NCBI RefSeq assembly: GCF_036373705.1
Contig: NC_089857.1
Location: 29,060,284 to 29,124,283, forward strand
DNA: 64,000 nt
Direction: 5' to 3'
DNA from: Amia ocellicauda
Lineage: Eukaryota; Chordata; Actinopteri; Amiiformes; Amiidae
This document shows, in pieces, positions 61,001 to 64,000 of this stretch; the stretch's first letter is position 1; every line of letters starts with the position of its first letter. The notes beneath the pieces were generated by a model. It was not told the DNA's origin. It was given only the letters and a program-made list of their open reading frames with translations, and did not search any database. Position numbers and translations under genes: made by a program.

Positions 61001-64000
61001 GAGATGTCCAATGCTTGAAGAGGCCTCATTTGAATGCTTCTAGTTGTTTTGCGAGGATACTGTGTTATGTGTTTACCTGTGTAACCCGACCCCATTTTAA
61101 CCCCAACTCCCTAGTGTGTACAGCATGAGAGTGTAATTTCAGAGGGAGGGGTCTGCTGCTGCCTCTCAATAGAGACGTCACATGGATTACCAGAAGCAAC
61201 TGAATAAGTGCGTCTCAGATCTTTGTAATTCTTCAATAAAGTTGAGTTCCAGAATGCAACATGGAATAAGTGTTAATACTAATTTTCATTTTATGAACTA
61301 CAGTTCAGTTAAATTACATGACTTCTTTGTCATGTTCTAGCTCAGATTAACCATCTGAAGACTGCTTTCACCTGTGACGATCTTCTGTCCGATGTGGTTT
61401 GGGATGGGACACTGGCGACACTCCCTGGCGAACCACTTGTTAGTGACGTGAAAGCGTCTGATGGTCAGTCGAATGGTGCGGGGCTGCCTGCCATCCTTGT
61501 GCATCCTGAAGCCACAAACAAACGTGGTATACAAATGCGACATTTGCATTGTTCTTAATATGATATGGTCACGGTTTATTGCTCGATAATTAGTAAATTG
61601 CAATTAAAAATGGTAAATCTAATATTGATAATTATTCCAGCTCTACTCACAGCACATGGTAGGGATCTAACCATATTTTGTACTTGTTTTTAGTTCACAT
61701 TAACTAGGACCTACTAATACTGTAAATTGTATTTTGCATGCATTGTGTTAACTGTATTACTGCTTTTGTGAAGTGAAGTTTGTCACAGCTGTAAGTCCGG
61801 GTATGAGTGTCTGCTAATAAGTAAGTAAGTAAATAAATAAATAAATTCAAGTTCCTTCCTGATCAAATCAGTAGCCGTCCTCAGCTGTTTGCTTGCTGGA
61901 AGGAATAGGAAACAGCTGGTCAGCGCTAACTGTCGGCTGAGCTTGAAAATTATACAACAAAATTTCTCTCAAGGTGTAAAGCCTAATTCTTTGTCATGTT
62001 AATTCTTTCGATCTTAATGGCAACATTCAAATCCCGCCCAGTCTCAAAATGTCCCATTGCCAGTCGTGACTATAGTCACCCTAATCATTAGTACTGTAGC
62101 GTAACTTCTTACCCTAATAATAATAGAGGAGAAATGTTTCCCATTATCTTCAAAATGTACAATCACACAAACAGCACACTTTTTATTTTTTAATAAGTCT
62201 CAAACCCCTATAAATTTAATGGTCAAATGCTTAATTCTAATAGATTTACTCAAAATGAGTCAGATTCTTCATGTCCCTCACCATTTTACATAAGGAAACT
62301 TATTTTTTCTTCTAAAGGTCTACTACTATTTCACACATCGGTCAAAATTGTCAGTTAATTGTCATCTCATATGTCTCACCTTAAACCTGTAAATAAATAA
62401 ATTAGTCTTTGTAGATAATAATGGGGAGAAGATGGGGAACTTTTATGCATTTTCTTAAATAAAGAGGTGTTTGTTATCACTAAGAAAATCGTAACAAACC
62501 TTTTTTTCCCCCCCATCTTCTAATCGAAAGCAATCATGAGATTATCCACACAAGAGAACTGGATTCAATTGATATGTTACGTTAATTAAAATCAATTCAA
62601 ACATTGCAAAGAAGAATGATTTTATATATGCATGTACACATTTATTATAAATGATAGTGCGTAATGTCTTAATAATGATAAGGTGATAAGCTTATAGCAT
62701 GAATGATTTAACATGACAGTTAGGAGTTTACGTTTGAGATGAATTTTGGTGCTTCACTTCCAAGTGTAGCTTGCAGGTAACATGATCAGCTGTTCACTAT
62801 TACTGCTACCAAGCAACGCTGCTGATTTGATAACGAGAACTCACCTTTATTTATTTATTTATTTGCGGGCACATTTACCCTGGGGGCGACAAAGTTGTCA
62901 CAAAATACACTTCTCGAAAGCATACAATCATTGAAACATACTATAAAGCAATATACCTTATAGGTTCAATTTAAAGTGAACTAAAAACAAGTACAAAATA
63001 TGGTGCAGAGTTACATACAGTGAGTAGAGCAGGCATAATAAGCAATTACAATTTAATAAGATCAACAACTATCTAATTATTAACCACAAAAAAATATCAA
63101 AGACCAAAAAACGAATGTTATGAGCCTTTATTTGATTTACTGCAGTGCAATGGGACTCAAATTAGCAAATAAATAATGTCCGATTAATATGTTATTGTTT
63201 CCTTTTAATCTTTAAAATCCTGTCCTGTCTCACAGTATGTTTACCCTACCACTGCCTTAAATGTCAGATTTCAGCTCAAGCCTCAGAGATATCCGTGCAT
63301 ATCATGTAAAACTATACAAGTCTATTCAGCTCGGCACGCCGACAGAAAGCCTCAGGCCAAGGGTGGGCATGAAGTGATAGGTCATTAAAGGACAAGGCGC
63401 ACTGGCAGGACAGTGTGCAAAGATCAAATTACTATTGCCACACTGTACCTGACCTGAGTGAGAGCTTCAAAATTGAGTGCTAGCTGTCAATACTTTTAAG
63501 CGAGAGCAAGGTGACCTTATATATTTATATATACACACACATACAGACACATGCACAATATATAACGTACAAACGTCTAAATAGTTATCAAGCAATAATA
63601 TTTATACTCAGTACCTAGTCTTGTGAATAATGTGTGCTAGGTGTTCCTTGGAAACTGAAAATACCTTTCCAGCAGACCTGTCAAAAGTTCCTCAGCCTTC
63701 TTCATCAACTCTGTCTCTGTGGAGAGCTTCCTGAAGGAGTCTTCATTGCTAAGAGACTGAAATGAAAATAAATACATATCTACATAAATGCTGATGCCAA
63801 ACAGGAAAAAGTCCAAAAATTGTATAAATAAATAAATACAAGTGTTCTATTTGTAAGACATTCTAGATCAATGTTGCATGGTCAGCCATTGTGGTAAATA
63901 AATTAAAGACAAAATATGTTCTTTTCCCAGGTGGATATTTTGAGTCCCCTCCTGTATGCTTCCTATACCTGCGGAGGGCCTGTGGGAGTAACAGGAGCCT
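58080..64000 (-). CDS. POLI: POLI, DNA polymerase iota, 3' part (partial)
   Basis: Five exons in gene order: 63969-64000 (continues beyond the window), 63665-63756, 61372-61505, 60556-60752, 58080-58823. The phases agree. They encode the C-terminal half of a Y-family translesion polymerase. The little-finger region has MHKDGRQPRTIRLTIRRF and RQCPIPNHIGQKI, followed by ILMKLFRKMIDTKTPFHLTL. A weak PCNA-binding-like stretch (SKRSIGLFL) comes next. The last exon has two ubiquitin-binding motifs: VDPEVFSQLPTEIQREIM and VDTKVFSELPAELQKELLTEW. These let the enzyme bind monoubiquitinated PCNA at stalled forks in the nucleus. The protein ends SLLKYFKHN, a further PIP-like sequence not present at the human C-terminus as I remember it. 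The last exon could begin at 58823 or 58817. The catalytic palm is outside the window. Confidence 0.93.
58929..59130. repeat. Degenerate CCCTAA-like tandem repeat in the last POLI intron
   Basis: Repeated units such as AACCCAACCCT, AACCTAAACC, TTAACCCCAA and ACCCTAACC form a run of about 200 bp. It resembles heavily mutated telomere-type satellite. It lies between the two last POLI exons. Confidence 0.6.
61787..61846 (+). repeat. SINE/LINE tail with (AAAT)n in a POLI intron
   Basis: CTGTAAGTCCGGGTATGAGT followed by GTCTGCTAATAAG and AAGT/AAAT repeats is a diverged form of the widespread fish retroposon tail (TAAGTCGCTCTGGATAAG..., GTCTGCTAAATGA). Only the tail remains. Confidence 0.6.

Noticed and set aside
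1-64000. CRISPR arrays, bacterial operons, tRNA or rRNA genes
   Set aside because: None seen; spliced genes and vertebrate transposons make bacterial features irrelevant here. Degenerate tRNA-derived SINE heads could escape detection by eye.

Overview
The window looks like nuclear DNA of a ray-finned fish. It is AT-rich, its genes have introns with GT-AG splice sites, and it carries several Tc1/mariner families, hAT pieces and LINE/SINE tails typical of fish genomes. All calls come from reading the sequence and from remembered knowledge of the families; no database search was run.

Layout. 1-23.5 kb has no recognisable complete gene. It holds a CpG-rich, promoter-like patch near 1.8-2.1 kb, three copies of one internally deleted Tc1 element (5.45, 11.39 and 20.29 kb), a degenerate Tc1 with long inverted repeats (17.07-18.47 kb), a hAT transposase remnant (16.74 kb), a non-autonomous hAT-like element with an 8-bp target-site duplication (22.26-23.43 kb), and a cluster of the 14-mer GTTATGGATGTGAC in mirror orientation around 10.7-13.7 kb.

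23.6-38.1 kb is WDR91 on the plus strand, 15 coding exons (734 codons) plus an untranslated first exon. Its introns hold two nearly intact Tc1 transposases, each with one frameshift, and a LINE fragment. 39.7-45.5 kb, minus strand, is a nine-exon gene for a 476-residue membrane-anchored bicupin resembling oxalate decarboxylase. Both cupin domains keep a full metal-binding set. I know of no characterised vertebrate protein of this kind, and it is the most interesting item here. 46.8-52.5 kb (minus) matches C18orf54/LAS2, 53.4-57.0 kb (plus) is STARD6, and 58.1 kb to the window end (minus) is the 3' half of POLI. C18orf54, STARD6 and POLI are also neighbours on human 18q21, which supports these calls.

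The genes do not form a pathway. WDR91 acts in endosome maturation, STARD6 in lipid transfer, POLI in translesion DNA synthesis, and the bicupin probably in extracellular or lumenal metal-dependent chemistry. The exon phases of every gene model close into one open frame.
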